Positions 1 through 7,071 of a stretch of DNA of 7,443 bases are shown here, one piece after another. Positions within the stretch are counted from its first letter, which is position 1; the number at the start of each line of letters is the position of its first letter. The notes under the pieces were generated by a model that was not told the DNA's origin, did not search any database, and saw only the letters and a list, made by a program, of their open reading frames with translations. This stretch comes from Bacteroidales bacterium (GTDB taxonomy: Bacteria; Bacteroidota; Bacteroidia; Bacteroidales; UBA3824), in assembly GCA_017543645.1 (NCBI GenBank), contig JAFYFR010000135.1:1-7443 (forward strand), in the 5' to 3' direction. The translations under genes were made by a program, and so were the position numbers.

Positions 1-1
1 A

Positions 2-898
2 AGCAACAAGGGTTACGAGATAGCGATTCACAGCACACCTGTTTCGCTTAAAGATTTCAAGTGGCACGTTTCTGTGAACTTCGCGCAGAATGTCAACAAT
101 GTAGAAAAGCTTGCCACCGGAGAGATTTATCTTGGAGGATTCAGCGGTTGCGGAATCTACGCAGTTGAAGGCAAACCAATGGGACAGTTCAAGGCTATAT
201 TGCCCAAGACCGTAGGCGACAGCCAAGGTGTAAGACATGTGGTTGTGGACGGTAACGGCAGACCTGTGGACAATGAGGAATCCGAATTCCTCAACAAGGA
301 CGTTAACGAGATTAGCAGGACAGGCTTTACAACCACATTTGATTACAAAGGATTCTCTCTCTCTGGTACATTCGACTTCCATTACGGCGGATACTTCTAC
401 TGCCATACCAAAGAATATTTGGGTTGGACTGGTGCTGGATACGAAACCACATACAACGACCGAAACCTCTTTGTAGTTCCCGGCTCAGTTGTAGAAACCG
501 ACGACCCAAGCGAAGCTATTATCGGCTTTAAGAGCGGACTCGATGAGTATCATTACGCAGTGAACGAAGACCCGATGAAAATTAGCGAATTGAGCTATTT
601 CTATGAAGATGGCGGTTTAAACGGAAACACAGATTTGATTTTAGACCGTTCGTATCTCAAACTTAGAAGTGTAACACTTTCTTATTCAATGCCTAAAAGC
701 ATCATCAGCAAATGGAAATTGCAGGATGTGAGATTCTCGCTTTCGGCATCCAACATACTTTTGTGGACACCTGCCGAAAACTGCTACGTGGATCCTGAAA
801 CCACCACTTACGGCACTAACATTATGAGTAAGTTTGGCGAGTACGGTGCCAACCCAACAAACCAGATGTATTCATTGGGCGTTTCGTTAAAATTCTAA
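2..898 (+). CDS. SusC/RagA-family TonB-dependent outer-membrane transporter, C-terminal part (5' end outside window)
   Basis: The reading frame is open from base 2, ahead of the first ATG at 74. The residues before that ATG (SNKGYEIAIHSTPV...) match the usual SusC barrel text, so the gene starts outside the window and the ATG is internal. The 298 visible residues would be the last third or less of a typical SusC protein of about 1000 residues. Alternating aromatic/polar strands fit an outer-membrane barrel. The segment near bases 640-700 (RSYLKLRSVTLSYSMPKS) is the conserved late-barrel motif, and the chain ends in a strand closing with Phe, as expected for BAM-inserted barrels. SusC proteins import ligands across the outer membrane using TonB energy, with SusD as a lid. 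The plug and TonB box are not visible here. The susD gene follows after 20 bases. The family call is secure; the substrate cannot be read from this part. Confidence 0.93.
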   Translation, partial: SNKGYEIAIHSTPVSLKDFKWHVSVNFAQNVNNVEKLATGEIYLGGFSGCGIYAVEGKPMGQFKAILPKTVGDSQGVRHVVVDGNGRPVDNEESEFLNKDVNEISRTGFTTTFDYKGFSLSGTFDFHYGGYFYCHTKEYLGWTGAGYETTYNDRNLFVVPGSVVETDDPSEAIIGFKSGLDEYHYAVNEDPMKISELSYFYEDGGLNGNTDLILDRSYLKLRSVTLSYSMPKSIISKWKLQDVRFSLSASNILLWTPAENCYVDPETTTYGTNIMSKFGEYGANPTNQMYSLGVSLKF

Positions 899-918
899 CT
901 TTTAAATATTTTTGAAAA

Positions 919-2442
919 ATGAATTTAAGAAAATTATTATATCCGGTAGTTGCAGCGGTTGTGATTTCTACAACGTCGTGTAAAGACTGGCTCGACATCA
1001 ACCACAACCCCAACAATCCCGAATCGGTAGCTCTTGCCGAGGCTTTGCTTCCTGGTATTGAAGTAAGCACTGGTTACAATCAGATGGCATGGGACTTCTT
1101 GTTCACTGGCGGCGTTTGGAACCAGTATTTCACACAGAACGAGAATGCGAGCCAGTTTAAAACGGCAGAAAGGTATTACGCCCAAGATTTTAATTACTAT
1201 TGGAATAATGCCTACTCCACACAGCTTTCGGAGTTGAAATATTTTGCAAGTGTGGTAGAAGACAACTCCAAGTATAAGTTTTTGTCGGAGGTTCTTGCAG
1301 TCTATATCTGGGGAAATTTAGTAGACCTTTACGGTGATATTCCTTATAAGGAAGCTCTTGACCTCAATAATCTTGCTCCTCGTTTCGACAAAGCAGAGGA
1401 TATTTACAAAGACCTCCTCAGCCGCATCGATGCCGCTATTTCTAACTATGAGAACGGCGTGTACACCCAGATTCCTACGCTTCCCGATTATGAAAAATAC
1501 GATTTCATATTCGCCGGCGATTTTGACAAATGGTATCAGTTTGCCAACTCGTTGAAGCTCAAACTTAATATCCGTCTTTCGGAAGTGCCGGAATTGGGTA
1601 TGTCGATGGCTCAGCTCAAATCGTTCATCGCCGACGAGTCGAAATTCCTAACAAAAGAAAACGCTCAGCTGTCAAGCTCTATCTGGGGCGACAAGTCGAC
1701 CAAAGAGTATCCCTTGGTAGAATACAACAACAGCACAGTAGGCTCCAATACCAATATTGTGGCATCCTTGACATATACATCTTATACCGCTCTCGGCAGC
1801 GACCCAAGAGCCGTAAAGATTTTCGGTAATAATCCCAAAGGCGAGCTTCAGGGCGATTTCGGCGCGCATGAGCAGAGTTCGCCGTCTACCATTGTTACAT
1901 CTTCTATTGTAAAGAACATTCCGTTGATTTCCAATTGGGAGGTTTATTTCAACTTTGCCGAGATTTATACCGAAAGCGGAGATTTGGCAAGTGCAAAAAC
2001 GGCTTACGAAAAAGCTGTTAAATCAAGTCTCGATTATTGGGGAATTTCTGATTACGGCATTCTTTCTAACGCCAACTATGCCAGCTGGGACGACCTTGCC
2101 ACCGACAAGGAGAAGGCACTCCGCTTGATTGGTCTGCAACGCTGGGTAGCTTTTGCCATGACACAGCACACCGAGGCGTTTTTTACACGCAACCGCACCA
2201 AGTATCCGGCACTGAGCAGTATCGTATCTTCCGACGCTACCCGCGAAAAACTCTCTACAGATTTTCCTGCTGGTTGCTTTATCCTGTCGTTTGCCGGTGC
2301 TAACACTTACGCCGGAGCTATGCCCGCCTCGGCCGTGTATCCGCAAGACATTGTTTTGGCACGTAACACCAATGCTCCCGCTCAGAAAAGCAACGTTACT
2401 GTAAAAGTATTTTGGGATAAAAAACAAATTATAAAGGAGTAG
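919..2442 (+). CDS. SusD/RagB-like surface nutrient-binding lipoprotein (SusD-like_2 type)
   Basis: This 507-residue protein begins with a lipoprotein signal peptide: K/R near the N-terminus, a hydrophobic stretch at residues 6-17 and lipobox STSC-like text (STTSC) with Cys21 as the lipidated residue. Right after it comes KDWLDINHNPNNPE, the DINxNPNxP text typical of SusD-like_2 proteins. A TPR-like helical stretch (SNWEVYFNFAEIYTESGD) and the late motif around residues 402-431 (RLIGLQRWVAFAMTQHTEAF) support the family. SusD proteins sit on the cell surface as a hinged lid over the SusC barrel and capture the ligand. The length is normal for the family. The ATG at 919 is chosen because it gives a complete signal peptide; the upstream bases are A/T-rich with no Shine-Dalgarno motif, which is usual in Bacteroidota. 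The gene lies 20 bases after susC and 4 bases before the next gene, so it is surely co-transcribed. The ligand is unknown; see the peptide-import finding. Confidence 0.95.
   Translation: MNLRKLLYPVVAAVVISTTSCKDWLDINHNPNNPESVALAEALLPGIEVSTGYNQMAWDFLFTGGVWNQYFTQNENASQFKTAERYYAQDFNYYWNNAYSTQLSELKYFASVVEDNSKYKFLSEVLAVYIWGNLVDLYGDIPYKEALDLNNLAPRFDKAEDIYKDLLSRIDAAISNYENGVYTQIPTLPDYEKYDFIFAGDFDKWYQFANSLKLKLNIRLSEVPELGMSMAQLKSFIADESKFLTKENAQLSSSIWGDKSTKEYPLVEYNNSTVGSNTNIVASLTYTSYTALGSDPRAVKIFGNNPKGELQGDFGAHEQSSPSTIVTSSIVKNIPLISNWEVYFNFAEIYTESGDLASAKTAYEKAVKSSLDYWGISDYGILSNANYASWDDLATDKEKALRLIGLQRWVAFAMTQHTEAFFTRNRTKYPALSSIVSSDATREKLSTDFPAGCFILSFAGANTYAGAMPASAVYPQDIVLARNTNAPAQKSNVTVKVFWDKKQIIKE
2433..2439 (+). 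promoter_or_regulatory. Strong Shine-Dalgarno site inside the end of susD
   Basis: AAAGGAG lies seven bases before the ATG at 2447 and is formed by the last two codons of susD (AAG GAG), just before its TAG stop. It fixes the start of the next gene. It is notable because the other starts in this window have no such motif and Bacteroidota seldom rely on one. Ribosomes finishing susD would be next to this site, so translational coupling is plausible (inference). Confidence 0.7.
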
Positions 2443-2446
2443 GCTT

Positions 2447-3118
2447 ATGAAAAAACTGTTTATTATACCGCTGGCAGCCATGTTGTTGACGGCTTGCAGC
2501 AAAGATAGTGAAAATGTGTCGTTTATTACCAATTATGCCGTGTTCGACCTTGCAGGCGACGAAGTGGTGCATGTTAACATTGGCGACGACTACGTGGAAC
2601 CGGGCGTTAAAGCCACAGAGAACGGCGAGGATGTTTCGTCTAAAATCAAGGTTTCCTCTGATTTTGTTAAGGATGAATTTGGTTTGTTCTCTGTGTCATA
2701 CTCGATTATAAACTCCGACGGCTATCTTGCCTCTGCCAGACGCGAAATCGTGGTGGAAGATCCTGATGTTGAAGGACCGCAGGGATATTTCTTCATTCAC
2801 AACTCCCGTGACGACGTTGCAGAAGCGTATGATTTGTCAATCTGTTTCTATTGTACAGGCGAGCCCGGTGAATATTTTGTGAGCGACCTTATAGGGGGTT
2901 TTTACGACCAAGGACGTGCCTACGGTTCGCTTTATAGGATTCCGGGTACTATCACCATTGCTGACGACGGCACTATCTCGTTAGTAGAGTCGAAAATATG
3001 TGAGGGTTTCGGCGGCAAGGCTGATGCTGTTAAAGGCTCGTTCAATTTCGACACCAAGGAGTTCCACATATCTACCTCATATCATGGAATGGTGTTCAAT
3101 ATGGATTATCAACTTTAA
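2447..3118 (+). CDS. SusCD-associated lipoprotein with surface Ig-like (DUF5011-type) domain
   Basis: This is a 223-residue lipoprotein. The signal peptide MKKLFIIPLAAMLLTAC has a clear lipobox LTAC with Cys17, followed by the polar, acidic SKDSEN. Residues of about 36-104 form an Ig-like beta domain with the YVEPGVKA motif at 49-56 and a final strand ending REIVVED, which fits the Bacteroidota surface Ig-like (DUF5011) domain. Residues of about 110-223 are a second beta-rich region (starting GPQGYFFIHNS) that resembles the C-terminal part of BT_2262-like proteins (possibly DUF5012), a link made from memory. It follows susD by 4 bases with a good ribosome site and precedes another lipoprotein by 12. 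In the B. thetaiotaomicron system of the same layout, the corresponding lipoprotein binds the SusCD complex at the cell surface. I infer an accessory subunit of the transporter; its ligand or exact role is unknown. A carbohydrate-binding role is an alternative. Confidence 0.8.
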   Translation: MKKLFIIPLAAMLLTACSKDSENVSFITNYAVFDLAGDEVVHVNIGDDYVEPGVKATENGEDVSSKIKVSSDFVKDEFGLFSVSYSIINSDGYLASARREIVVEDPDVEGPQGYFFIHNSRDDVAEAYDLSICFYCTGEPGEYFVSDLIGGFYDQGRAYGSLYRIPGTITIADDGTISLVESKICEGFGGKADAVKGSFNFDTKEFHISTSYHGMVFNMDYQL

Positions 3119-3130
3119 TTACTATCAACG

Positions 3131-3616
3131 ATGAAAACTATTGCAAAACTAATGATAATGTCGGCGGCTGTATTCTCGTTAGCCGCTTGCGACAACGAGC
3201 CGGACATCTGGGAAACCAATACCAAGGATATCAACGGCTCTTGGGTAGTGGCTGTTACCGAGAACAATTTTCAGGATACGCTTCTGACCTACGAGGATGC
3301 CTGTTATGTGTATATCTACAATACCAACGACAACGACAACAACGTATGGATTGTGGACGACGCTTTGGTGGGATTCAAAATCAAGGCTGCTGCCAACATG
3401 GAGAATCTCACATTCCAGAGCGGCGACAACTTTATTACCAACGGCAAGGTGGTGAAAAAGGGCGCGCATGTGCAGCCTCCGGCTCTTATGGGCAATCCTA
3501 TCGCAGCCGACAGCATCTATTTCGAGGTGAAAGGTGTGGATTACGACGACGACGGCACTCTGCACGATGTAGTATTCTTCGGTTACCGTCACACCGGTTG
3601 GGAAGAAGAAAGATAG
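3131..3616 (+). CDS. Small surface lipoprotein, Lipid_bd (lipid-binding putative hydrolase)-like
   Basis: This is a 161-residue protein. Its signal peptide ends in lipobox LAAC with Cys20, followed by DNEPD, an acidic stretch like the export signal that sends Bacteroidota lipoproteins to the surface. The mature part is a single beta-rich domain: NGSWVVAV (residues 36-43) as first strand, a D/N-rich loop (NTNDNDNN) near residues 64-71, and the end text FGYRHTGWEEER. This pattern resembles the Bacteroidota family named Lipid_bd (PF12888, 'lipid-binding putative hydrolase'); that name rests on weak structural similarity, and I see no catalytic motif here. It is the last gene of the susCD operon, 12 bases after the preceding lipoprotein and 20 bases before the terminator hairpin. 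By analogy with BT2261 it is probably a second accessory subunit on the SusC barrel. The family call is moderate; the role is inferred. Confidence 0.75.
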   Translation: MKTIAKLMIMSAAVFSLAACDNEPDIWETNTKDINGSWVVAVTENNFQDTLLTYEDACYVYIYNTNDNDNNVWIVDDALVGFKIKAAANMENLTFQSGDNFITNGKVVKKGAHVQPPALMGNPIAADSIYFEVKGVDYDDDGTLHDVVFFGYRHTGWEEER

Positions 3617-3636
3617 TATCTTTTTCCACTGTATAT

Positions 3637-3675
3637 AAAAAATCAGGACTGTCGAACGGCAGTCCTGATTTTTTT
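3637..3675. terminator. Bidirectional rho-independent terminator between convergent operons
   Basis: AATCAGGACTG (3641-3651) pairs perfectly with CAGTCCTGATT (3660-3670) around an 8-base loop. The flanking A-run (3637-3642) and T-run (3669-3675) extend the stem to 15 base pairs and provide a U-tract on either strand. It ends the lipoprotein operon (+ strand, stop at 3616) and the ffh-folD operon (- strand, folD stop at 3691). Confidence 0.92.
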
Positions 3676-3690
3676 ATGGTCGTTATTGGA

Positions 3691-4560
3691 TTAGATTCTG
3701 TTTTTTCCCGCTTTCAAGGTGTTCTTTAGTAGCGAGCAGATAGTCATAGGACCAACGCCTCCCGGTACGGGGGTGATGAAGGAGCATTTTGGTGCAACGT
3801 TGTCGAAATCCACGTCGCCTTTGAGTTTCCAGCCCGATTTGGTTTCGGTGGAAGGAACCCGTGTGGTGCCTACGTCGATGACAGTAGCTCCGTCCTTTAC
3901 CATGTCGGCGGTAACGAATCCGGGTTTGCCGATGGCTGCTACTATGATGTCGGCTGTGCGGACTATCTCTTTGAGGTTTTCGGTGCGGCTGTGGCATACG
4001 GTTACAGTAGCGTCGATGCCTTTCTGGCTCATGAGTATGCTCAGCGGACGGCCTACGATGTTACTGCGTCCGATAATTACGCAGTGCTTGCCCGATGTTT
4101 CTATCTTATAGCGTTTCAGAAGGTCAACAATGCCTGATGGTGTGGCAGATACGAAAGTGTCCAATCCTGCAACCAAGCGTCCGAGGTTTACCGGGTGAAA
4201 TCCGTCAACATCTTTTTCGGGCGATACGGCCTCTATAATCTTCTGCTCGTTGATATGTTTGGGCAATGGCAGCTGAACAATAAAGCCGTCAACGTCGGGG
4301 TCGTTGTTGAGCTTGTCAACGGTGGCTAACAGTTCTTGTTCGGTAACATTGTCTTCAAAACGTATCAGAGTGGATTTGAAGCCAACCTCCTCGCACGATT
4401 TGATTTTGTGGGCAACGTAAGTTTCGCTCCCTCCGTCGTGTCCTACCAGGACGGCTACGAGGTGCGGTGCTTTTTTGCCCTCGTTAAGCATCTGTTTTAC
4501 TTGCTCGGCTATTTCGGCTTTAATTTCTGCCGAAGTCTTTTTTCCGTCAATAAGTGTCAT
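3691..4560 (-). CDS. folD: Bifunctional methylenetetrahydrofolate dehydrogenase / methenyltetrahydrofolate cyclohydrolase
   Basis: FolD interconverts 5,10-methylene-, 5,10-methenyl- and 10-formyl-tetrahydrofolate in the cytosol using NADP, feeding purine and formyl-methionine synthesis. The 289-residue protein has normal length and all the key motifs: the catalytic Y48-VAH-K52 pair, GFIVQLPLP at residues 92-100 with Gln96, DVDGFHP at 117-123, the dinucleotide-binding loop GRSNIVGRP at 164-172, and the C-terminal [10 protein letters not shown] at 264-273. In place of the frequent CTP text before the active-site helix it has SATPSGI, a common variant. The ATG at 4560 gives the expected MTLIDGK start, directly at the first helix. 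The gene starts 13 bases after the ffh stop with no promoter between them, so it is probably co-transcribed with ffh. It ends just before the shared terminator. Identification is very secure. Confidence 0.98.
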   Translation of the reverse strand: MTLIDGKKTSAEIKAEIAEQVKQMLNEGKKAPHLVAVLVGHDGGSETYVAHKIKSCEEVGFKSTLIRFEDNVTEQELLATVDKLNNDPDVDGFIVQLPLPKHINEQKIIEAVSPEKDVDGFHPVNLGRLVAGLDTFVSATPSGIVDLLKRYKIETSGKHCVIIGRSNIVGRPLSILMSQKGIDATVTVCHSRTENLKEIVRTADIIVAAIGKPGFVTADMVKDGATVIDVGTTRVPSTETKSGWKLKGDVDFDNVAPKCSFITPVPGGVGPMTICSLLKNTLKAGKNRI

Positions 4561-4573
4561 ATTGTAAAAGTGT

Positions 4574-5911
4574 TTATCTGCGTCTTCCCATACCTGACAT
4601 CATGCCCATAAGACGGCGGCCGCCTCCGCCCGAAAGCATCTTCATCATTTTGCGGGTTTCTTCAAACTGTTTCAGAAGTCGGTTTACTACGGTTACTTCG
4701 TTACCGCTGCCATCTGCTATGCGGCGGCGGCGCGAACCGTTGATAACTTCGGGATGCTCGCGTTCGTAGGGGGTCATCGACTTGATTATGGACTCCACCT
4801 CTTTGAATGCGTCGTCGCTGATGTCGAGGTTTTTGATTGCTTTGCCTACGCCCGGAATCATGGATGCAAGGTCTTTGAGGCTTCCCATCTTCTTGATCTG
4901 CTGAATCTGGTCGAGAAAGTCGTTGAAGTTGAACTGGTCTTTGCGGATTTTTTGCTGTAGTTTGGCAGCCTCTTCGGCGTCGTACTGGGCTTGCAGACGT
5001 TCGGCGAGCGAAACAATGTCGCCCATGCCCAAGATTCTGTCTGCCATACGTGCGGGGTAGAAAATGTCGAGAGCGTCGATTTTTTCACCCTGCGATACAA
5101 ATTTTATTGGCTTGTCTACCGTGTATCTGATGGAGAGGGCTGCGCCGCCACGGGTATCGCCGTCGAGCTTGGTGAGCACCACGCCATCGAAGTTGAGACG
5201 GTCGTTGAATGCCTTGGCCGTGTTTACAGCATCCTGACCTGTCATTGAGTCTACAACAAAGAGTATTTCGGTGGGGTTGGTTTCTTTCTTGATGTTGGTG
5301 ATTTCGGTCATCATCTCCTCGTCTACGGCGAGACGTCCGGCGGTGTCGATTATTACCACGTCGTTGCCGTTTTGCTTTGCCTGTTTGATGGCTTCGCGGG
5401 CAATTTTCACGGGGTTTTTCTCGCCATCTTCGGTGTATACCGGCACGTTGATTTGCGATGCGAGCACTTTCAACTGGTCGATAGCCGCAGGACGGTAAAC
5501 GTCGCCAGCCACGAGCAACGGTTTTTTGCCTTTTTTGGATTTTACAAAGTTGGCGAATTTGCCCGAGAAGGTGGTTTTACCAGAACCCTGTAGACCTGCT
5601 ATGAGGATAATCGCGGGATTGGCTTTGAGGTTTACCTCAGATTCGGAGGTACCCATGAGTGTGATGAGTTCGTCGTGGACGATTTTTATCATCAACTGCG
5701 TCGGGTTTAGCTGACCCTGCACTTGCGAGCCGAGGGCTTTTTCTTTTACCTTGTTGGTAAAGTCTTTTACTATGTCGTAATTTACGTCGGCATCGAGCAA
5801 TGCGCGGCGCACGTCCTTGAGCGCGTCTACTACGTTGATTTCGGTGAGTTTGCCGTCGCCTTTTATCTTTTTAAACGACTGTTCAAGTTTTTCGGATAGA
5901 CTTTCAAACAT
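4574..5911 (-). CDS. ffh: Signal recognition particle GTPase (SRP54 homologue)
   Basis: Ffh binds the 4.5S SRP RNA and emerging hydrophobic signal sequences, and delivers ribosomes to FtsY at the inner membrane. The 445 residues match the usual length. The N domain covers residues of about 1-90 (with [15 protein letters not shown]). The G domain covers about 97-295: P-loop GLQGSGKTT at 106-114, [12 protein letters not shown] at 136-147, DTAGRL at 189-194, [10 protein letters not shown] at 247-256 and the closing [20 protein letters not shown]. The M domain follows with the RNA-binding [12 protein letters not shown] at 393-404 and a methionine-rich tail ([10 protein letters not shown]...LMGMMSGMG) that forms the signal-peptide groove. 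FtsY is excluded because the M domain is present. The start at 5911 gives the standard [10 protein letters not shown] matching promoter lies about 60 bases upstream, and folD follows 13 bases downstream. Nothing is missing or unusual. Confidence 0.98.
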   Translation of the reverse strand: MFESLSEKLEQSFKKIKGDGKLTEINVVDALKDVRRALLDADVNYDIVKDFTNKVKEKALGSQVQGQLNPTQLMIKIVHDELITLMGTSESEVNLKANPAIILIAGLQGSGKTTFSGKFANFVKSKKGKKPLLVAGDVYRPAAIDQLKVLASQINVPVYTEDGEKNPVKIAREAIKQAKQNGNDVVIIDTAGRLAVDEEMMTEITNIKKETNPTEILFVVDSMTGQDAVNTAKAFNDRLNFDGVVLTKLDGDTRGGAALSIRYTVDKPIKFVSQGEKIDALDIFYPARMADRILGMGDIVSLAERLQAQYDAEEAAKLQQKIRKDQFNFNDFLDQIQQIKKMGSLKDLASMIPGVGKAIKNLDISDDAFKEVESIIKSMTPYEREHPEVINGSRRRRIADGSGNEVTVVNRLLKQFEETRKMMKMLSGGGGRRLMGMMSGMGRRR

Positions 5912-5975
5912 TTATATTCTCTATTAAGTTGTAATTCAGTTATTTATGGTGTAACCGTGTAGTTTTACGGTTTTG

Positions 5976-6006
5976 CAAATTTAGTAATAATAATTTTAGG
6001 TGCAAA
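5976..6006 (-). promoter_or_regulatory. Bacteroidota-type promoter of the ffh-folD operon
   Basis: On the - strand, TTTG (6003-6006) is followed after 19 bases by TAAATTTG (5976-5983). This matches the Bacteroidota sigma-ABfr consensus TTTG-N19/21-TAnnTTTG at every fixed position. Transcription would start near 5970, leaving an untranslated leader of about 55-60 bases before the ffh ATG at 5911. The -33 box lies only about 30 bases beyond the stop codon of the lipoprotein gene at 6037. Confidence 0.75.
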
Positions 6007-6036
6007 TTTTTTTTGAGTCATAAAACTAACGCTGTA

Positions 6037-6921
6037 TTAAAAATCTATGCTTACTGTTGCCGGTTCAATTTCAACGGTTTCGCCGGTGAGTGGGTCGGAA
6101 CCGAATTTGAATTGTACTGTGAACTCGTAGGTGCCGGGGGTGGATGGCTGGTGGCTGAAAACAATATTAAAATAACCTTCCATCATTAGTATCGGGTTGC
6201 CCGGAATGTAACTCAGCGGCATGTTTTCTACAATGAAATTGCTGGCATTGTATAATTCGTAAGCAGTTTTTCCGTAGTACAACAAGTTGTCGCCATTTTT
6301 TTGATGTAGGCAGTTGTAATAGTTGAGATACTGCTCTAAATATGCGATGTCGTTTAATAAGGCCCCTGCCGGATGGCCGCTGTCGAAATCCTTGTTGCAT
6401 ACAACGTTGATGGCAACTACGGGTAGCACACATGCGTGAAAGCCGTAATTATCACCATAATCGGTATGGTCGGTAAGGCATAATGTGTCGCCAAAATATT
6501 CTGCGTATTCTTTGTATGGGCTTTGGATGTCGTTTTTGTCGATGAACACTTTTTTATTGTAGGCTCTTACGATGTTGAGATATTTGTTTTGGTTGGCGGT
6601 GTTGACAAAGTAGTGGTGTGTGGCATATATTTGTCGTAAATCGTATCTGTTGTAAGCGTCTATGGGATTGTTTTCACCAAGAGGTGTGCCGATGTTTTCG
6701 TTAGCGAACCAATCTCCGTAAATAGATTTGTTTAGGGCACAGACGTTCAGCTTTTTGGGTGTGAAATAGGTGTCTACTATGCTGTTGGTGCTGACCATGT
6801 ATCGGGTAGATGCCAGTCCTCCATCGTTAGGGTTTTCGTTTTTGTCAATACATGATGTGAAGTTAGCTATTGTGGCAAAAGCTGCAAGCAGAAGTACTGC
6901 TCTGTTTAGTTTGTGTAACAT
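6037..6921 (-). CDS. Lipoprotein of unknown function, first of two tandem paralogues
   Basis: I do not recognise this 294-residue protein by family. The N-terminus (MLHKLNRAVLLLAAFATIANFTSC) is a lipoprotein signal peptide with Cys24 in the lipobox, followed by IDKNENPN, which suggests export to the cell envelope. The mature part has many Asn, Tyr and Asp residues and five further Cys (61, 148, 164, 175 and 204). Residues 164-185 hold the segment CVLPVVAINVVCNKDFD...HPAG. The last 50 or so residues (GTYEFTVQFKFG, then TVSIDF at the end) look like beta strands of an Ig-like or similar sandwich domain. Its second half is clearly homologous to the partial gene starting at 7072, so the two arose by tandem duplication. 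No enzyme motif or transmembrane segment beyond the signal peptide is seen. The start at 6921 is chosen because it gives a complete signal peptide. No terminator hairpin is visible after the stop, so some read-through toward ffh is possible. Confidence 0.85.
   Translation of the reverse strand: MLHKLNRAVLLLAAFATIANFTSCIDKNENPNDGGLASTRYMVSTNSIVDTYFTPKKLNVCALNKSIYGDWFANENIGTPLGENNPIDAYNRYDLRQIYATHHYFVNTANQNKYLNIVRAYNKKVFIDKNDIQSPYKEYAEYFGDTLCLTDHTDYGDNYGFHACVLPVVAINVVCNKDFDSGHPAGALLNDIAYLEQYLNYYNCLHQKNGDNLLYYGKTAYELYNASNFIVENMPLSYIPGNPILMMEGYFNIVFSHQPSTPGTYEFTVQFKFGSDPLTGETVEIEPATVSIDF
6116..6137. repeat. 22-base exact direct repeat, copy 1 (partner 7151-7172)
   Basis: Bases 6116-6137 are identical to 7151-7172. 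Both lie 79 bases from the end of their gene and encode the same conserved segment (GTYEFTV) in the two paralogues. It is a trace of the tandem duplication rather than an independent element, but it is long enough to allow recombination between the two genes. Confidence 0.8.
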
Positions 6922-6952
6922 AAAATTTGGTTTTAATATTAATATAACGCCA

Positions 6953-6960
6953 CAAAAGTA
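6953..6960 (-). promoter_or_regulatory. Possible promoter -7 element for the lipoprotein gene
   Basis: TACTTTTG on the - strand matches TAnnTTTG and lies about 32 bases before the ATG at 6921. No TTTG is found at the expected spacing upstream (around 6980-6985), so only half of the promoter is supported. The terminator at 7016-7054 just upstream argues that the gene needs its own promoter in this gap. Confidence 0.4.
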
Positions 6961-7015
6961 TGTATATTTTTGTATATCGGGTAGCCGCTTTCTGGTATTT
7001 TTTATTTTTTTTCAC

Positions 7016-7054
7016 AAAAAACAATGGCGGCGTGGTATAGTTTCGCCGCCATTG
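7016..7054 (-). terminator. Rho-independent terminator after the truncated paralogue
   Basis: An 11-base-pair, GC-rich stem is formed by 7022-7032 and 7044-7054 (CAATGGCGGCG with CGCCGCCATTG) around an 11-base loop. On the - strand it is followed by six U (7016-7021), then another T-rich stretch. It starts 18 bases after the stop codon at 7072, so it ends the upstream gene and separates it from the next lipoprotein gene. On the + strand no T-run follows, so it is one-directional. Confidence 0.85.
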
Positions 7055-7071
7055 CTGGTATAAGAAAAAAA

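Noticed and set aside
899..918. Possible attenuator or hairpin between susC and susD
   Set aside because: The 20-base gap is A/T-rich with no inverted repeat.
2023..2532. 169-codon antisense open frame across the susD end and the next gene
   Set aside because: It overlaps two clear genes, crosses their junction, and has no ribosome site, promoter or domain.
3179..3592. 137-codon open frame antisense to the small lipoprotein gene
   Set aside because: It lies wholly inside a well-supported lipoprotein gene, has a repetitive V/H-rich composition from reverse reading of D/N-rich codons, and has no promoter or recognisable domain.
3187..3729. 180-codon open frame on the + strand overlapping the small lipoprotein gene and the terminator
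   Set aside because: It runs through the terminator hairpin and into folD, is rich in R, Q and G as expected for a shifted frame, and resembles no protein family.
6965..6972. TATTTTTG, a promoter -7-like element on the + strand
   Set aside because: No gene on the + strand follows it, and the region is so T-rich that chance matches are expected.
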